From positions 1 to 57,335 of the forward strand of contig JAUIKU010000004.1 in the NCBI GenBank assembly GCA_030430675.1: 57,335 nucleotides of DNA, read 5' to 3'. Shown here one piece after another: positions 26,284 to 35,624 of this stretch (within the stretch, counting starts at the first letter, position 1; every line of letters starts with the position of its first letter). Origin of the DNA: Bacteroidia bacterium (GTDB lineage Bacteria; Bacteroidota; Bacteroidia; Cytophagales; Cyclobacteriaceae). A program made the translations under genes and the position numbers. The notes beneath the pieces are model-generated. The model was not told the DNA's origin. It saw only the letters and a program-made list of their open reading frames with translations, and made no database searches.

Positions 26284-28002
26284 ATGAAGAAGAAAGAACT
26301 CCGAAGCCACCAGTGGTTTGGCAGAGAGGGTAAAATGGGAATGATATATCGATCCTGGATGCGTAATCAGGGAATTCCCGATCATGAATTTGATGGGCGT
26401 CCGGTAATTGGTATTTGCAATACCTGGTCGGAACTTACCCCCTGTAATGCCCATTTCAGGGAGCTGGCAGAATCTGTTAAGAAAGGAGTTTATGAAGCAG
26501 GGGGATTTCCCCTGGAATTCCCTATTACGTCTTTAGGGGAAACCATGATGCGTCCTACCGCTATGCTGTTCCGCAACCTGGCCAGTATGGACGCTGAGGA
26601 AACTATCCGGGCCAACCCCTTGGATGGAGTGGTACTCTTATGTGGTTGTGATAAGACCACACCTTCTTCTTTGATGGGGGCTGCCAGTGTTAATTTGCCC
26701 ACCATTGTGGTTTCGGGAGGACCCATGCTCAATGGGAAATATCAAAATAAGGACATTGGTTCGGGGACACATGTGTGGGCATTTAGTGAAGAGTTGCGCA
26801 GTGGCCGCATGACTCCCCGACAGTTTGCTATGGCTGAAGCCTGTATGTCTCGCAGCAGAGGCCATTGCATGACCATGGGAACGGCATCCACTATGGCCTC
26901 CATGATCGAGTCGTTGGGAATGACCTTGCCGGGAGGGGCCGCAATTCCGGCGGCAGATTCCCGTCGAAAGGTACTGGCCCAGTTGGCAGGACGTCGCATC
27001 GTTGGAATGGTGGAAGAAGATCTTAAAATTTCTGATATCATTACCCGTGAGGCAGTGGAAAACGCCATTATCGTAAACGCGGGTATAGGCGGTAGCACCA
27101 ACCTGGTGATTCACCTGACCGCCATTGCCGGCAGGGTGGGAGTAAAGGTAGATCTGGACGATTATGATAAGCTGGGGAGCAAGGTGCCTCTGCTGGTTAA
27201 CCTGCTGCCTTCCGGAAAATACCTTATGGAAGACTTTTACTATGCAGGTGGTTTACCGGTAGTAATAAATGAATTAAGAGATCTATTGCACATGGATGTC
27301 AAAACAGCCAACGGTAAAACAATGGCTGAAAATGTGAAGGACGCCGAATGCTATAACCGCGAAGTTATTGCCACCCTGGATAATCCCATCAAGGAGGCAG
27401 CGGGCATAGCGGTTTTGCGGGGGAACCTGGCGGAGAACGGTGCCATTATAAAACCATCTGCCGCCACCGATTCATTGATGGTCCATAAAGGAAGGGCTGT
27501 GGTATTTGAGAATATTACGGATTTTTACGCCAAAATTGATGACCCGGATCTGGATATAGATGAGCATTGTGTAATGGTGTTGAAGCATGTGGGTCCCAAA
27601 GGTTATCCCGGTATGGCAGAAGTTGGCAATATGCCGCTGCCCAAAAAGATCCTTAAAAAGGGAATCACAGACATGGTTAGAATTTCAGATGGACGAATGA
27701 GCGGTACTGCCTACGGTACCGTGGTGCTTCATGTAAGCCCGGAAGCCGCAGTTGGGGGTACCCTGGGGCTGGTTGAGAATGGCGATATCATAGAACTGGA
27801 TGTTCCCAACCGGAAGCTGCATCTACATGTAGATGAGCATGAGCTGGAGAAACGACGAAGCCAATACCAGCATACCAACGGAGAGAATGCCAGGGGCTAT
27901 GTAAAACTTTATGTGGATCATGTATTGCAGGCCGACCAGGGGGCGGACATGGACTTTCTGGTGGGAAAATCAGGAAGTTATGTACCTAAAGACAATCACT
28001 AA
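26284..28002 (+). CDS. IlvD/Edd family dehydratase, sugar-acid (aldonate) subgroup likely
   Basis: 572 residues, the usual length. Family motifs: ICNTWSELTPCNAHFRELAE with the first cluster cysteine, LLCGCDKTTPSSLMGAASVN with a second, RGHCMTMGTASTMASMIESLG with a third, and a C-terminal ISDGRMSGTAYGTVVLHVSPEA. The opening RSHQWFGREGKMGM and the wording of the first motif fit the aldonate dehydratases (L-arabinonate/D-xylonate) better than dihydroxy-acid dehydratase IlvD; this is a judgement by eye. The reaction would remove water from an aldonic acid to give a 2-keto-3-deoxy acid, using an Fe-S cluster in the cytoplasm. It opens an operon with a sugar-dehydrogenase-like lipoprotein 23 bases downstream, which fits oxidation of an aldose then dehydration of the aldonate. 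Confidence 0.87.
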   Translation: MKKKELRSHQWFGREGKMGMIYRSWMRNQGIPDHEFDGRPVIGICNTWSELTPCNAHFRELAESVKKGVYEAGGFPLEFPITSLGETMMRPTAMLFRNLASMDAEETIRANPLDGVVLLCGCDKTTPSSLMGAASVNLPTIVVSGGPMLNGKYQNKDIGSGTHVWAFSEELRSGRMTPRQFAMAEACMSRSRGHCMTMGTASTMASMIESLGMTLPGGAAIPAADSRRKVLAQLAGRRIVGMVEEDLKISDIITREAVENAIIVNAGIGGSTNLVIHLTAIAGRVGVKVDLDDYDKLGSKVPLLVNLLPSGKYLMEDFYYAGGLPVVINELRDLLHMDVKTANGKTMAENVKDAECYNREVIATLDNPIKEAAGIAVLRGNLAENGAIIKPSAATDSLMVHKGRAVVFENITDFYAKIDDPDLDIDEHCVMVLKHVGPKGYPGMAEVGNMPLPKKILKKGITDMVRISDGRMSGTAYGTVVLHVSPEAAVGGTLGLVENGDIIELDVPNRKLHLHVDEHELEKRRSQYQHTNGENARGYVKLYVDHVLQADQGADMDFLVGKSGSYVPKDNH

Positions 28003-28025
28003 ATAAAGTCAAAAATCAAAAATAT

Positions 28026-29321
28026 ATGCATAACCTATTTAATATCAGTGTATTAACCTTTCTGGTATTTGCTTCTTGCCAACCTGCTGCCGAAGAATCT
28101 GATCAAGATGTCTCAGAGGTGCCGATGTTTGTAAATGATGGTGCCCTGGAATTATCCGAGGGATTTGCGGCTACTGTGGTGGCCGACAGCACCGTGAAAA
28201 ATGCCCGGCATATCGTGGTGAATGACAATGGAGATATTTATCTAAAGGTACGATCTGGAGATTATGGGGTGTTGGCGCTGAGGGATACAACTGGTGACGG
28301 CAAGGTAGATATGAAGGCAGCATTCAGTACGGTAAATGGAACGGGTATTGATATTTACAACGGCTATCTTTACGCTTCTTCAAGGTCTGAAGTTTTCCGG
28401 TTTAAGCTGAAGGAGGGAAGTTTACTGCCCGATACCACTGCCGAAACCATAGTGACCGGATTTCCGGATCAGACTGCCCATGCGGCCAAGTCCTTCACGT
28501 TTGACCAGTCAGGTAATATTTATGTAAATGTGGGGGGGCCTTCCAATGCCTGTATGGAGCAAAACCGCACCGCCGGGTCCAAAGGTGTAGACCCTTGTCC
28601 CCAACTGGAATGGCAGGGCGGGATATGGCAGTTCAAGGCAGACCAGCCGGGACAGTCACAACAGGAAGACGGTTACAAGTATTGCACCGGTACCAGGAAC
28701 TGTGTGGCGATGGACTGGAACCATCAAATAAACAGTTTGTTTGCCCTGACCCATGGCCGGGACCAGCTTAGTTCCTTTTGGCCGGAGTACTTCGATGATA
28801 AGCAAAGCGCCGAGCTTCCGGCTGAAGAATTCTTTCAGATTGATGACGGCGATGATTTTGGCTGGCCCTATTGCTACTTCGATGGATTTAAGAACACCAA
28901 GGTGCTGGCTCCTGAGTATGGTGGCAATGGAGAGGAGATCGGACGATGTGCGGATAAAAAGGATCCAATAATAGGTTTCCCCGCACACTATGCGCCTAAT
29001 GACCTGGTCTTTTACCAGGGCGACCAGTTTCCGGAAAGGTATAAGAATGGCGCATTTATCACCTTCCACGGGTCCTGGAACCGAGCTCCTGAACCTCAGG
29101 CGGGTTATCTGGTAGCTTTTGTTCCCTTTCAAAATGGCGTGCCCAGCGGTGACTGGGAAGTATTTGCCAACGGGTTTGCGGGGGTGGATAAGGTAGCAGG
29201 ACCAGGAGATGCACAGCACCGGCCCATGGGATTGGCTGAAGGACCGGATGGATCGCTCTATATTACGGATTCGGTAAAAGGAAAGATCTGGCGCATCACC
29301 TATAACGGTGAATCAATATAA
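28026..29321 (+). CDS. PQQ-dependent sorbosone-dehydrogenase-like lipoprotein
   Basis: 431 residues. A lipobox (FASC) is followed by a six-bladed propeller of the soluble quinoprotein glucose/sorbosone dehydrogenase type: GFAATVVADSTVKNARHIVV, NGDIYLKVRSG, a catalytic-type histidine region QTAHAAKSF, DDGDDFGWPYCYFDG, FPAHYAPNDLVFYQGDQFPE, ITFHGSWNR and GPDGSLYITDSVKGKIWRI. Several cysteines (for example around GSKGVDPCPQL and CTGTRNC) probably form disulfides. It would oxidise an aldose outside the cytoplasm and hand electrons to the small cytochrome c encoded 23 bases downstream. Substrate not determinable. Confidence 0.9.
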   Translation: MHNLFNISVLTFLVFASCQPAAEESDQDVSEVPMFVNDGALELSEGFAATVVADSTVKNARHIVVNDNGDIYLKVRSGDYGVLALRDTTGDGKVDMKAAFSTVNGTGIDIYNGYLYASSRSEVFRFKLKEGSLLPDTTAETIVTGFPDQTAHAAKSFTFDQSGNIYVNVGGPSNACMEQNRTAGSKGVDPCPQLEWQGGIWQFKADQPGQSQQEDGYKYCTGTRNCVAMDWNHQINSLFALTHGRDQLSSFWPEYFDDKQSAELPAEEFFQIDDGDDFGWPYCYFDGFKNTKVLAPEYGGNGEEIGRCADKKDPIIGFPAHYAPNDLVFYQGDQFPERYKNGAFITFHGSWNRAPEPQAGYLVAFVPFQNGVPSGDWEVFANGFAGVDKVAGPGDAQHRPMGLAEGPDGSLYITDSVKGKIWRITYNGESI

Positions 29322-29344
29322 ACTAGGTAAAACGCAACTAACAA

Positions 29345-29806
29345 ATGAAATTACAAATTATCGGAGTATTCTTGCTGCTGGCCGCTTGTGGTGGCGGACA
29401 GGAAAACAATCAGGAAAAAGATGCTGCCCCTCAATCCATGGTGCAGCCAGACACAGAAACACCGGAAGCTACGGTAGTGGTCAATGAAGCGGGAAAGAAA
29501 GTGTACGATCAGTACTGCCTGGTGTGTCACCAGGCGGATGGTCAGGGTGTACCGAATGCATTTCCTCCTCTTACTCAGACCGAGTATGTAAATGGCGATA
29601 CCGATCGGCTAATTGGTATTGTATTGAACGGATTAACCGGTGAAATTGAGGTTAAGGGAGAAGTATACAATGGAGTGATGGTGGCTCATAATTTTCTCAG
29701 TGATCAGGAGGTGGCCGATGTGCTTACTTATGTGAGGGGCAGTTTCGGTAATGATGCGGCGGCAGTATCTGCTGAGCAGGTGGCGACGGTGAGAGCCAAT
29801 CAGTAG
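29345..29806 (+). CDS. Small c-type cytochrome lipoprotein
   Basis: 153 residues. Lipobox LAAC, an acidic linker, then one class I cytochrome c domain with heme motif CLVCH at 58-62, GQGVPNAFPPL as in cytochrome c oxidase-associated monohemes, and a likely axial methionine in NGVMVAH followed by the closing helix QEVADVLTYVRG. It is the natural electron acceptor for the preceding quinoprotein dehydrogenase and sits 17 bases before a TonB-dependent receptor gene in the same operon. Confidence 0.93.
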   Translation: MKLQIIGVFLLLAACGGGQENNQEKDAAPQSMVQPDTETPEATVVVNEAGKKVYDQYCLVCHQADGQGVPNAFPPLTQTEYVNGDTDRLIGIVLNGLTGEIEVKGEVYNGVMVAHNFLSDQEVADVLTYVRGSFGNDAAAVSAEQVATVRANQ

Positions 29807-29823
29807 TTAAGTTACTGACAAAC

Positions 29824-32100
29824 GTGCTGAAAACAGCAGTACATATTCTGGTAGTCCTATTGGTAACAACACCGGTAGTGGCACAGCAGGTTACGGGCAG
29901 GGTGCTCGATGCTGTCAACAACGAACCGCTGGTTGGCGCTAATTTGTCGGATTCCACCAGGACCAAGGGCACTACTACCGATGACCTGGGCCATTTTAGC
30001 TGGGACATAGCGGCCAATGGCAGCACTATTTATGTGAACCATCTGGGCTATCAGGAATTGAAAATAACCGTTACCGGTGACAAACGAAGTTTGCGCATTC
30101 TGATGCCGGCTACGGCCCACCAACTCCCTCAGATGATTGTGTCAGCTTCCAACACTTCTTCAAAATTGTTGGAAATCCCCTATTCGGTTTCTGTAATTTC
30201 CAGAAATGAGATAGAAAGAGATAATGGCACCAACATTGCCGATCCCATTAACCGGATCCCCGGCCTATATATGCATTCAGGAACCTTGAATACCAACCGG
30301 ATCACTGTTCGCGGTATCGGCTCCAGATCTCTTTTTAGTACCACCAAGATACGGGCCTATATCAATGAAATTCCCCTAACCACCGGCGATGGTGAAACCA
30401 CAGTAGAAGACATTGATTTGAGTTTGGTGGAACGGGTTGAAGTACTGAAAGGCCCGGCATCTTCCATTTACGGGGCCGGTCTGGGTGGGACCGTTAATCT
30501 GAAAGCACTTAAAGCCCCCTATAATGCCACAGATATTTCCAGTGAATTGACCTTCGGGTCATACGGGCTCTTCCGGAGTGTCAACGGCTTTGAACACAGT
30601 ACGGATGCGGTCAACTTACGGGTGAATTACAGTACCATAAACCAGGATAGTTACCGGGAAAATAATGAGTACGACCGCAAAACCATCAATGTGCTGAATC
30701 AGATATATCCCGGCGAGAACACTACGGTTACCTTCTGGGGAAGCTGGATTAACCTGCTGGCATTTATACCGTCTTCACTGGACAGTGCCGCCTTTGCCGA
30801 GAATCCCCGTCAGGCGGCTTTTACCTGGGGCCAGACCATGGGATTTGAAGATTATAACAAGGGGTTGGCGGGTGCCAATTTGTCAACCAGTTTTTCCAAC
30901 CAATGGGAACTGAGTGCCAGTCTGTTTGGAAGCTTACGGGATTCTTATGAATTAAGACCGTTCAACATCCTGGAGGAAGAAACAGGATCTGTGGGCAGCA
31001 GGTTGAAATTCACGTTCAATCCGGAAATAAAAACGGGCAACCTGGTGTGGACTTTTGGAGGGGAGTACTTTAATGAAAACTACCAATGGCAAACTTTGGA
31101 AAACCAGGATCGTGAGCCAGGCATGCTGCTAAGCGACAACGATGAACGACGGTGGTATTACAATGCTTTTACCGAGGTGAGCTGGACACTGCCCAAGGGT
31201 ACCATATTTTCCGCAGGCCTTAACCTGAATAACACCCAATACCGGTACCGGGATTTAATGACGGACAATGGGGATCAATCCGGTAATTATTCTTTTGATA
31301 CCCAGTGGTCCCCGCGGTTGGCGGTGCTTCATAATTTTTCTGATCGCATGGCGGTTTATGGCCAGCTTAGTCACGGGTTTTCACCCCCAACCCTGGCGGA
31401 AACATTAACTCCTGATGGAGTAATCAATCCCGATATACAACCCGAAACGGGATATAATCTGGAATTTGGTACTCGGGGACAATTTAAAGGCACCCGGTTG
31501 AATTACGATGTTTCCATTTATTCCATGTATATAGAAAACCTGCTGGTAGCCCGACGTGTGGGAGACGATCAGTTCGTGGGAGTAAATGCCGGAAAAACCA
31601 GGCATCGCGGGATTGATCTCAGTCTTAGTTATGATGTTCTGGCGGAATCGGTGAAGTCAGACTTGCATGCCTGGCTGACTTACGGATATGCCGACTACTT
31701 TTTTAAGGAATTCATCGATTTGGACAATGACTACTCCGGCAATGAGCTGACCGGAACACCCAGGCACAAACTAAACTGGGGACTGGATTTTACCCATGAT
31801 ACGGGTCTATATGGCAATCTTACATTTTTGTATGTATCTTCTATGCCAATGAGAGATGATAACACGGCTTTCTCGGAAGCGTACGCTCTGATGAATATTA
31901 AGATGGGTTATCAGAAACAGTTATCAAGGTTGTTGGGAGTCAAAGTTTTTGCTGCCGTAAACAATATTTGGGATGAATCATATGCCTCAATGATCAGCGT
32001 AAATGCCGCCTCGTTTGGTGGCAGCCTGCCCCGGTATTATTATCCGGGGTTGCCCCGGAATTACTATGGAGGATTTAGCGTTAATGTCAGGATCAGATAA
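29824..32100 (+). CDS. TonB-dependent receptor without a SusD partner
   Basis: 758 residues with a GTG start (29824), signal peptide ending VAQ, a carboxypeptidase-regulatory-like domain (about 22-95, with NNEPLVGANLSD), a plug (about 110-215, with RITVRGIGSRSLFSTTKIRAYI and VEVLKGPASSIYGAGLGGTVNL) and a beta-barrel with an FSPPTLAETLTPDG-type region and C-terminal VNVRIR. The plug resembles classic siderophore/cobalamin/PQQ-type receptors rather than SusC. Sitting between a quinoprotein dehydrogenase with its cytochrome and a giant heme protein, it may import the oxidation substrate, its product or PQQ itself; the sequence cannot decide. Its last 17 bases overlap the next gene. Confidence 0.92.
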   Translation: MLKTAVHILVVLLVTTPVVAQQVTGRVLDAVNNEPLVGANLSDSTRTKGTTTDDLGHFSWDIAANGSTIYVNHLGYQELKITVTGDKRSLRILMPATAHQLPQMIVSASNTSSKLLEIPYSVSVISRNEIERDNGTNIADPINRIPGLYMHSGTLNTNRITVRGIGSRSLFSTTKIRAYINEIPLTTGDGETTVEDIDLSLVERVEVLKGPASSIYGAGLGGTVNLKALKAPYNATDISSELTFGSYGLFRSVNGFEHSTDAVNLRVNYSTINQDSYRENNEYDRKTINVLNQIYPGENTTVTFWGSWINLLAFIPSSLDSAAFAENPRQAAFTWGQTMGFEDYNKGLAGANLSTSFSNQWELSASLFGSLRDSYELRPFNILEEETGSVGSRLKFTFNPEIKTGNLVWTFGGEYFNENYQWQTLENQDREPGMLLSDNDERRWYYNAFTEVSWTLPKGTIFSAGLNLNNTQYRYRDLMTDNGDQSGNYSFDTQWSPRLAVLHNFSDRMAVYGQLSHGFSPPTLAETLTPDGVINPDIQPETGYNLEFGTRGQFKGTRLNYDVSIYSMYIENLLVARRVGDDQFVGVNAGKTRHRGIDLSLSYDVLAESVKSDLHAWLTYGYADYFFKEFIDLDNDYSGNELTGTPRHKLNWGLDFTHDTGLYGNLTFLYVSSMPMRDDNTAFSEAYALMNIKMGYQKQLSRLLGVKVFAAVNNIWDESYASMISVNAASFGGSLPRYYYPGLPRNYYGGFSVNVRIR

Positions 32101-35100
32101 AAATAGTTGCCCCAGGAAATTATTATTGACCTTCTGCGGTCAACTACTACTTGTTGGTTCATTCATGGGGTGTCAGCCTTCGCAGGTCGACCAGGTAGAG
32201 TCGGACCCTGAGCAATTCGCCAAACACATCAGAACCACCGAGGCACAAAGCCCCCAGCAGCAATTGCATTCGTTCAAGCTTCCAGAAGGTTTCAGCATAG
32301 AATTATTTGCCTCGGAACCCGACATCGGAAAACCAATGAACATCAGTTTCGATGCCCGGGGCCGGCTATGGGTAACACAATCACAGGAATATCCTCTGTT
32401 TGATTCTTTGCGGGTGGGGCAGGACAAGATCACCATACTGGAAGATACCGATGCAGACGGCAAGGCCGATAATTTCATCACCTTTGCTGACTCGCTGGAT
32501 ATACCCATAGGCATTGTGCCGGTTCCGGATGGTGCCATAGCCTATAGCATACCTTATGTTTACCACCTGGTGGATAAGAATGCCGATGACGTGGTGGACC
32601 ATAGGGAGGTGTTGTTAAGTGGCTTCCAGTACAAGGATACACACGGAATGATCAATAATTTTTTCAGGGGGCTGGATGGATGGATACATGCCGACCACGG
32701 GTTTGCCAACGTATCCAAGGTAGTCGGGACGGACAACCGGGCACCGGTAGTGATGAACTCCGGTAATACTTTTCGTTTCCGGCCTGATGGCACCGGTGTA
32801 GAGTTTACCACTACCGGGAGGGTGAACCCCTTTGGATATGCCATGGATGAGTTTGGTTACATGTATTCTGTTGATTGTCATTCAAGTCCTGTGTATCAGT
32901 TGATAAGGGGAGCAGATTATCCGCATTTTGGTAAGCAGCCAACCGGCATTGGATTCGGCCCTGCCATGATGCCGCACAACTACGGATCGACGGCGCTTGC
33001 TGGCCTGGAGTATTATACCGGAGACCAGTTTCCGAACGACTATCAGCAGAATTTTTATCTGGGTGATGTAGTGAAGAGCCGGGTTTACCGGGCCTCATTC
33101 GATATGCAGGGCAGTACTCCGGTATTAAACTGGGAACCTGATTTTATAGTAAGCAGTGATCCCTGGTTCCGCCCCGTGGATGTTAAACTGGGTCCGGACG
33201 GCGCTTTGTACATCGCCGATTTTTACAATCGAATTATTGGACACTATGAGGTTCCTTTGGACCACCCCGGAAGGGACCGTGAAAGGGGAAGAATATGGCG
33301 TATAACCTTTGACGCCAACCGCCGGAATCACCGGCCTCAAAATTGGCAGCAGGCCCAGGTGAAGGAACTAATAGCGGGATTAAACGATCCAGGTCTGAAC
33401 GTCCGCATGATGGTGGCTGATCAAATTGTTGACCGCCTGGGAGCACAAGCCGCTACCCCGGTACTTGCCATGATGGATGACCCCCAAACTTCACCGGAAG
33501 CCTACATTCATGGTTTATGGATTCTTTACCGGCTCCAACAAATTGACCAGAAGATCGTTGACAATGCCTTGTCGCATTCCAGTGAAAAAGTACGGGTACA
33601 TATGTTGCGCATAATGTTTGAGCAGGAGGACCTGGATGCCAGACAGCTTGACCGGGTGATGGAGTTGTTGGCACATGAAAGTCCACATATTCAAAGACAG
33701 GCGGTTATGATTTTGGCCAAGTATCCTTCGAATGACCGGTTGATTGCCTTACTGGAGGCAAAACACGAGGTGCCGGAAGAAGATACCCATCTGGCATACT
33801 CACTGAAACAGGCAGTGAGAGACAATTTGCGAAATCAACAGGTATTGGCATGGACCTTAGAAAGAGATTGGGATGAACGGAACATCAAGGAACTGGCCCA
33901 GGCAATGATGGGTGTGGAAGATCCGCTGTCAGGGAAGTTCCTGGTGGAGAATCTGGAGATTTTCCAGTCAGATCACTCCCTGATGGTGAAATATGTGAAT
34001 CACGCTACCAGGCAGGTGCCGGCGGCTGAGATCAGTTCGTTGGAATCAAAGTTAAGACGATTGGCAGGCAACGATATTGGCTTGCAATTCAGCTTTATTC
34101 AGTCGTTTCAAAGAGGTCTTTCCCAGAGAGGTGCCCCGGCAGATCAAAGCAAGGACTGGGCTGTAACGCTGGCCTCTGATATCGTAAACAGCCCGGACCG
34201 ATCCAACGGCTGGAAGGTAATTCCCATCAGGGACTATTATCAGTCCAATCCCTGGAGATATCAACAGCTGGCAGCAAGGGAAAACTTTCCCCAACAAACC
34301 GTGCTGATCAGTGGTCCCACAGAAGCCAGAGGGATAGCCTTAAGTCAATTGCGATCTCCGGAGTTTAAACTGCCCGCTCAACTGGAGTTCACCATTTATG
34401 GTAGTATGGAAAAAACCCTGGAAGAACACCAGTCACTGACACCTACCAATTGGATCGAAATTTACCTGGCAGGGTCGGAATCACCTGTAACCAGACACCA
34501 GATCAAGTCAGTGGAAGAACGGGCGAATATCAGCTGGGATCTGAGTGCGCATGCAGGCAAGATGGGATATTTGGTGCTTAATGACGGATCCAATGACTGG
34601 AACGAATATATCGGTGTAACCAGCGAAGATCCTGCTTTTCCCAGGCTTCCGGAACTAAGTCTTAGTGACATCGCAGCGCAGCATATCTTTGCCTGCGATG
34701 TAGCCGCGACCTATAAGTTGAAGTCTTTAATTCCCGGTTTAAGGCAAATGTTAAATGACCCTCAATATGATGCGCTCTCCCGGGTTAAGGCCGGTGAAGC
34801 ACTAATGATATTATCTGCGGACAATTTTCAGGAAGTGGCGGCCGTGGTGCGGGATACCGCCGAGTTGACGGTGGTAAAAGACAGACTACTGACCATGTTA
34901 GTGGACCAGGGGACCACAAATGCCTACCAGCTTGCGGAGCAACAATTGACTGCCCTGTCATTCAATACCCAAAAACAGGTGGTAATGTCAATGGCTAACC
35001 AGACCAATGGCATCCCCCGGGTGTTAACGGCAGCACAGTCGATGACCATCTCTCCCAAAATGCTGCTGGAACCCAGTATTAAAACCGCTTTACAGGACAA

Positions 35101-35620
35101 CATGGATGAACAGCAATCATTGCTATACCAAAAAATAACGGCAGATCTCACTCCGTTTTCAGAGGAGACCCAGAAGTTAATAGATGATCGCATTTCCGGT
35201 TATACCACAGCCTCAAAATCATTAAATGCAGGGGCTGAAGCCTTTAGCAAGTATTGCGCCAGTTGTCATCAGGTCGGTGGATCCGGGGGCAATATAGGGC
35301 CGCAGCTGGATGGAATCGGAAACAGGGGGGTAATAGCACTGACAGAAAAGATTCTCGACCCCAACAGGAGCATTTCCAAGTCATTCGTCAACTATGCTGT
35401 CAGCTTAAAGGATGGTAGCGAAAGACAGGGGTTGTATCGCCGGGATGAAGGTAATCTTAAGGTATTTGCAGATTTAAGTGGCCAGGAATTCTCCATTCCA
35501 TCGGATGAGATCCAGTCACAGACAGCTTTGCCCTATACCCTGATGCCCGATAACTTTTCAAATACAATTTCCGAATCGGAATATTATCATTTGGTATATT
35601 ATCTGTTACAGCAAAAATGA
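32084..35620 (+). CDS. Second giant propeller/HEAT/cytochrome c lipoprotein (PVC-type heme-binding)
   Basis: 1178 residues from the ATG at 32084, which has a GGAGGA Shine-Dalgarno at 32068-32073 and gives a lipobox (FMGC); earlier in-frame starts lack a signal. Domains: propeller (about 70-420, with FDARGRLWVTQSQEYPL, NPFGYAMDEFGYMYSVDCHS and LGPDGALYIADFYNRIIGHYE), HEAT-like helices (about 430-640), a beta-rich insert (about 760-860) absent from the paralogue at 9063, further helices, and a cytochrome c with CASCH at 1058-1062. Ca2+-like loops DTDADGKAD and a following DKNADDVVD are present. It should oxidise a substrate and pass electrons to its heme. The ORF overlaps the receptor gene by 17 bases. 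Confidence 0.88.
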   Translation: MSGSDKNSCPRKLLLTFCGQLLLVGSFMGCQPSQVDQVESDPEQFAKHIRTTEAQSPQQQLHSFKLPEGFSIELFASEPDIGKPMNISFDARGRLWVTQSQEYPLFDSLRVGQDKITILEDTDADGKADNFITFADSLDIPIGIVPVPDGAIAYSIPYVYHLVDKNADDVVDHREVLLSGFQYKDTHGMINNFFRGLDGWIHADHGFANVSKVVGTDNRAPVVMNSGNTFRFRPDGTGVEFTTTGRVNPFGYAMDEFGYMYSVDCHSSPVYQLIRGADYPHFGKQPTGIGFGPAMMPHNYGSTALAGLEYYTGDQFPNDYQQNFYLGDVVKSRVYRASFDMQGSTPVLNWEPDFIVSSDPWFRPVDVKLGPDGALYIADFYNRIIGHYEVPLDHPGRDRERGRIWRITFDANRRNHRPQNWQQAQVKELIAGLNDPGLNVRMMVADQIVDRLGAQAATPVLAMMDDPQTSPEAYIHGLWILYRLQQIDQKIVDNALSHSSEKVRVHMLRIMFEQEDLDARQLDRVMELLAHESPHIQRQAVMILAKYPSNDRLIALLEAKHEVPEEDTHLAYSLKQAVRDNLRNQQVLAWTLERDWDERNIKELAQAMMGVEDPLSGKFLVENLEIFQSDHSLMVKYVNHATRQVPAAEISSLESKLRRLAGNDIGLQFSFIQSFQRGLSQRGAPADQSKDWAVTLASDIVNSPDRSNGWKVIPIRDYYQSNPWRYQQLAARENFPQQTVLISGPTEARGIALSQLRSPEFKLPAQLEFTIYGSMEKTLEEHQSLTPTNWIEIYLAGSESPVTRHQIKSVEERANISWDLSAHAGKMGYLVLNDGSNDWNEYIGVTSEDPAFPRLPELSLSDIAAQHIFACDVAATYKLKSLIPGLRQMLNDPQYDALSRVKAGEALMILSADNFQEVAAVVRDTAELTVVKDRLLTMLVDQGTTNAYQLAEQQLTALSFNTQKQVVMSMANQTNGIPRVLTAAQSMTISPKMLLEPSIKTALQDNMDEQQSLLYQKITADLTPFSEETQKLIDDRISGYTTASKSLNAGAEAFSKYCASCHQVGGSGGNIGPQLDGIGNRGVIALTEKILDPNRSISKSFVNYAVSLKDGSERQGLYRRDEGNLKVFADLSGQEFSIPSDEIQSQTALPYTLMPDNFSNTISESEYYHLVYYLLQQK

Positions 35621-35624
35621 TCGG

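Noticed and set aside
26638-27114. 158-residue minus-strand ORF inside the dehydratase gene
   Set aside because: Shadow of a strongly conserved enzyme gene; no domain seen.
28656-29219. 187-residue minus-strand ORF opposite the sorbosone-dehydrogenase-like gene
   Set aside because: Lies wholly inside a clear coding gene, has no family pattern and no promoter or start context of its own.
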